NCBI RefSeq assembly: GCF_037200945.1
Contig: NZ_JBBCGP010000001.1
Location: 2,168,501-2,232,500 of the forward strand
Length of the DNA stretch: 64,000 nt
Origin: Methylovirgula sp.
Lineage (GTDB): Bacteria > Pseudomonadota > Alphaproteobacteria > Rhizobiales > Beijerinckiaceae
Direction of reading: 5' to 3'
The translations under genes were made by a program, and so were the position numbers. Below, piece by piece: positions 61,245-64,000 of the stretch. The notes beneath the pieces are model-generated. The model searched no databases and had not been told where the DNA came from. It saw only the letters and a program-made list of their open reading frames with translations. Numbering within the stretch: the first letter of the stretch is position 1; the number at the start of each line of letters is the position of its first letter.

Positions 61245-62384
61245 ATGGTCTCGCGCGTCGAACGCTCGACCCTGGCAAATTGGTGGTGGACGATCGACCG
61301 CTGGCTGCTCGCCGCGCTCGGCACGCTGGTCATCTTCGGCCTCGTCCTGACGATGGCCGCGAGCCCGCCCGTCGCCGAACGGCTGGGCCTGCCGACGTTC
61401 CACTTCGTCAACAAGCAGGTGATGTTCCTGATCCCCTCGCTGGCAGTCTTCTTCGGCGCGTCGCTGCTGTCGCCGCGGCACGTGCGCCGTGCTGCGCTCA
61501 TTGTTTTCCTGGTTTCGATGGCCTTGATCTTCGCCGCGCTTCTCTTCGGCGAGGAGGTGAAAGGCGCTCGGCGTTGGATTTTCGGCATTCAGCCTTCGGA
61601 ATTCATGAAGCCGGGCTTTGTCGTCGTGGCAGCCTGGGCCTTCTCCGAAGGCGGCCGCGATCGCCTGCCGGGCAATCTGATCGCGCTATTGCTTCTGCCG
61701 GCGACGATTATCCCGCTTATCCTGCAGCCGGACTTCGGCCAGACGATGCTCGTCTCGCTGGTCTGGGTCGGGCTTTTCTTCATCGCCGGTTTGCGCTGGA
61801 TCTGGGTTTTCGGCGTCGGCGGCATCGGCATGGGCGGCGTGCTGCTCGCCTACAAATTTGTGCCGCATGTGCGGGCGCGCATTCTTAAATTCATCGATCC
61901 GGGGGCGACGGGTGGCGTCGCCGATACGTTTCAGGTCGACACGGCCTTGCAAAGCTTCTTCGCCGGCGGCTGGACCGGCAAAGGGCCGGGCGAGGGGACG
62001 ATCAAGCGTATTCTTCCCGATGCGCATACAGACTTCATCTTCGCCGTGACAGCAGAGGAGTTCGGTATCATCGCCTGTCTCTTCATCGTCGCGGTCTTCA
62101 TGTTCATTGTTGTGCGCGGCCTTACGGCCGCGTCACGCAATGAGGATCAATTCTGCCGCCTTGCGGGCTCCGGTCTCGTCATGCTGTTCGGCATTCAGAG
62201 CGCGATCAATATGGCGGTCAATCTGCATCTGATGCCGGCCAAGGGTATGACCTTGCCGTTCATCTCCTATGGCGGCTCGTCGCTGATTTCGCTCGCGCTC
62301 GGCATGGGCTTCCTGATCGCGGTAATCCGCAAACGGCCGCGTTCGGAAGTCGTCTTCCGCAATATTGGAGTCGAAGCCGCGTGA
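61245..62384 (+). CDS. ftsW: septal peptidoglycan polymerase FtsW
   Basis: A 379-residue SEDS-family glycosyltransferase with about ten spans that polymerises lipid II at the septum together with FtsI. GARRWIFGIQPSEFMKPGFV and LQPDFGQTMLVSLVW are present. GPGEGTIKRILPDAHTDFIF and FISYGGSSLISLALGMG are the family signatures. The N-terminus is short and cytoplasmic. It sits between murD and murG in canonical order. Confidence 0.96.
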   Translation: MVSRVERSTLANWWWTIDRWLLAALGTLVIFGLVLTMAASPPVAERLGLPTFHFVNKQVMFLIPSLAVFFGASLLSPRHVRRAALIVFLVSMALIFAALLFGEEVKGARRWIFGIQPSEFMKPGFVVVAAWAFSEGGRDRLPGNLIALLLLPATIIPLILQPDFGQTMLVSLVWVGLFFIAGLRWIWVFGVGGIGMGGVLLAYKFVPHVRARILKFIDPGATGGVADTFQVDTALQSFFAGGWTGKGPGEGTIKRILPDAHTDFIFAVTAEEFGIIACLFIVAVFMFIVVRGLTAASRNEDQFCRLAGSGLVMLFGIQSAINMAVNLHLMPAKGMTLPFISYGGSSLISLALGMGFLIAVIRKRPRSEVVFRNIGVEAA

Positions 62385-62394
62385 GGATTGAATC

Positions 62395-63501
62395 GTGAGT
62401 TCCGGGCCAATATTCGTCGCGGCGGGTGGCACTGGCGGCCATCTCTTCCCCGCCGAAGCGCTGGCGCGGGAATTATCGGCCCGGGGCGTCGCGGTCGAGC
62501 TTCTCACGGATTCGCGCGGCAAGAAGTACGGTGGCGACTTTCCGGCGCAGGCGGTGCATCAAATTCCTTCGGCAACGCCAAGCGGCGGCGGCGTTTTCGC
62601 CCGCGCCAAGGCGATCCTGACGCTGCTGTCCGGCACGGTTTCGGCGCTTTGGCTGATTGGCCGCCATCGTCCCGCGGTCGTTGTCGGCTTTGGCGGCTAT
62701 CCCAGCGTGCCGCCGGTCTTCGCTGCGACGCTGCTGCGCGTGCCGACGATCCTGCATGAGCAGAACGCGGTTATGGGCCGCGCCAATCGCTTCCTTGCGG
62801 CGCGCGTCGATGCAGTGGCACACGGTTTCCCGACGCTGAACGGCTTGGGGCTGGGCATCAAGGCGCCGACCTATCACACCGGCAATCCCGTGCGTCCTGC
62901 AGTGCTCGCCGCCGCTGCGGTACCATATCATGTCCCGAGCGACGACACGTTCGATCTGCTCGTTACCGGTGGCTCGCAAGGCGCCCGCGTAATGGCCGAT
63001 ATCGTGCCACCGGCCATTTCGCTTCTGTCGCCGGATGAGCGGGCGGGGCTGAAGATCGTGCAGCAGGCACGCGGCGAGGATCAGGTGCGCGTTGCCAAGG
63101 CCTATGAAGCCGGCGCGGTCGCAGCGGAAGTCCTGCCGTTTTTTGCCGATCTCCCGTCGCGTGTCGCGGCGGCTTCGCTGGTAATCGCGCGCGCTGGCGC
63201 ATCGACCGTCTCAGAACTGGCGGTGATCGGCCGCCCGTCGATCCTCGTGCCGTTTCCACATGCGCTCGACCAGGATCAGGCGGCGAATGCGGCCGAGCTT
63301 GCGGCGACCGGCGCCACGCAAGTCATCCGCGAGGCGGATTTCACGCCACAATGGCTCGCCGATACATTGCGCGCGGCGCGGCAAAATCCCGAGGGGCTTG
63401 CGTCGCGCGCCGCCGCAGCCCAGAAAGCCGGAATCAGCGACGCCGCCAAGAGGCTCGCCGATCTCGTGATCAATGTCGCTCTCGGAAACAAAAAAGCATG
63501 A
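62395..63501 (+). CDS. murG: UDP-GlcNAc transferase MurG
   Basis: A 368-residue peripheral membrane GT-B glycosyltransferase that converts lipid I to lipid II. The N-terminal GGTGGHLFPAEALA loop, HEQNAVMGRANRFLA and LLVTGGSQGARVM are present, as are IARAGASTVSELAVIGRPSI and VPFPHALDQDQAANA. The start is GTG 62395 in the standard position, 10 bases after ftsW. It overlaps murC (ATGA). Confidence 0.96.
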   Translation: MSSGPIFVAAGGTGGHLFPAEALARELSARGVAVELLTDSRGKKYGGDFPAQAVHQIPSATPSGGGVFARAKAILTLLSGTVSALWLIGRHRPAVVVGFGGYPSVPPVFAATLLRVPTILHEQNAVMGRANRFLAARVDAVAHGFPTLNGLGLGIKAPTYHTGNPVRPAVLAAAAVPYHVPSDDTFDLLVTGGSQGARVMADIVPPAISLLSPDERAGLKIVQQARGEDQVRVAKAYEAGAVAAEVLPFFADLPSRVAAASLVIARAGASTVSELAVIGRPSILVPFPHALDQDQAANAAELAATGATQVIREADFTPQWLADTLRAARQNPEGLASRAAAAQKAGISDAAKRLADLVINVALGNKKA

Positions 63502-64000
63502 AGCTGCCGCGCGAACTGGGACCAATTCATTTCGTCGGCATCGGCGGCATCGGCATGTCTGGCATCGCCGAAGTGTTGCTCAATCTCGGCTATAAGATTC
63601 AAGGTTCCGACGCGAGCGAGAATGCGAATGTTCTGCGCCTGCGTGAGAAGGGCGCCACTGTCTACATCGGCCACAATGCCGCGAATCTTGGCGAAGCCGC
63701 GGTGGTCGTCGTCTCGACCGCGATCAAGCGTGACAATCCGGAACTTGTCGCCGCGCGCGAAAAGCGTCTGCCGGTTGTCCGGCGCGCCGAAATGCTGGCT
63801 GAACTCATGCGGCTCAAACAATGCGTCGCCATCGCCGGCACGCACGGCAAAACGACGACGACATCGCTTGTCGCTACGCTGCTCGATGCGGGCAAATTCG
63901 ACCCGACCGTCATCAATGGCGGCATCATCAATGCCTATGGCACCAATGCACGGCTCGGTGCTGGCGATTGGATGGTTGTCGAAGCCGACGAAAGCGACGG
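63498..64000 (+). CDS. murC: UDP-MurNAc:L-alanine ligase MurC (3' end outside window)
   Basis: The first 167 codons of murC. Visible are the N-terminal Rossmann motif FVGIGGIGMSGIAEVLLNLG, the VVSTAIKRDNPELVAAR segment, the ATP loop AIAGTHGKTTTTSLVA and the ADESDG motif at the window edge. MurC adds L-Ala to UDP-MurNAc. It starts in the murG stop (ATGA) and is open to base 64000. Confidence 0.95.
   Translation, partial: MKLPRELGPIHFVGIGGIGMSGIAEVLLNLGYKIQGSDASENANVLRLREKGATVYIGHNAANLGEAAVVVVSTAIKRDNPELVAAREKRLPVVRRAEMLAELMRLKQCVAIAGTHGKTTTTSLVATLLDAGKFDPTVINGGIINAYGTNARLGAGDWMVVEADESD

Noticed and set aside
60180..61481. 433-codon open frame antisense to murD and ftsW
   Set aside because: It spans two real convergent-strand genes and has Arg/Asp-rich, non-family composition.
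1..64000. CRISPR array, complete insertion sequence, rRNA operon or replication origin
   Set aside because: No spaced direct-repeat array, transposase-like frame, rRNA segment or DnaA-box cluster was seen on either strand.

Overview
This 64 kb window comes from a high-GC (roughly 60 %) alphaproteobacterial chromosome, most likely order Hyphomicrobiales (Rhizobiales). The evidence is the mraZ-rsmH-ftsL-ftsI-murE-murF-mraY-murD-ftsW-murG-murC order, an invasion-associated-locus-B (IalB) family protein, a PdhS/PleC/DivJ-type histidine kinase, and a tRNA-His without an encoded G-1 but with A73. The oxalate and glycolate genes would suit a plant- or soil-associated, possibly methylotrophic relative of Beijerinckiaceae or Methylobacteriaceae. 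That last placement is inference.

Left part (1-30 kb). The window opens with the tail of an unidentified gene and a tRNA-Pro(GGG). About 1.6 kb later a decayed copy of the 3' half of that tRNA appears. Between the two copies lie a TetR-family regulator and an IalB-like gene without a signal peptide, which looks like the footprint of an integrated element. Next come housekeeping genes: thrS, a GH25 lysozyme lipoprotein, a DODA-type dioxygenase, an MscS channel, rne (RNase E), an amidase and penicillin-binding protein 1A. A LysR/SDR/dinucleotide-binding oxidoreductase cassette follows, with a frameshifted SDR gene. After it are prfB (with a textbook +1 programmed frameshift site), a rhomboid-like protein, a CBS protein, hisI-folE, an Fe-S scaffold gene, yidD, a nitroreductase, ppk1-ppx, a low-GC orphan lipoprotein, and rnd.

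Middle part (30-51 kb). A complete IalB gene and aspS are followed by several small genes, including a 51-aa DUF3309-type protein. An oxalate module is next: a PanE-like reductase and an oxalate-CoA ligase on one strand, divergent from an oxalate/formate antiporter. Then come a fosmidomycin-resistance-type transporter, tRNA-His, the PdhS-like kinase and a chemotaxis receptor. Two hydroxy-acid oxidation modules stand nearly back to back: lutABC (L-lactate) on the minus strand and glcDEF (glycolate) on the plus strand, with a CYTH triphosphatase gene between them. The oxalate and glycolate routes would both feed glyoxylate. Behind glcF is a gene for a histone-H1-like Lys/Ala-rich protein.

Right part (52-64 kb). 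This is the division and cell-wall (dcw) cluster. Three 10-bp-spaced repeats matching the MraZ operator lie upstream of mraZ. rsmH, murE and murF each need a one-base frame correction; in rsmH and murE the extra base lies in a C6 run after an NAC codon. Sequencing or assembly errors are the simplest explanation, but the shared pattern is recorded as a finding. murC runs off the right edge.
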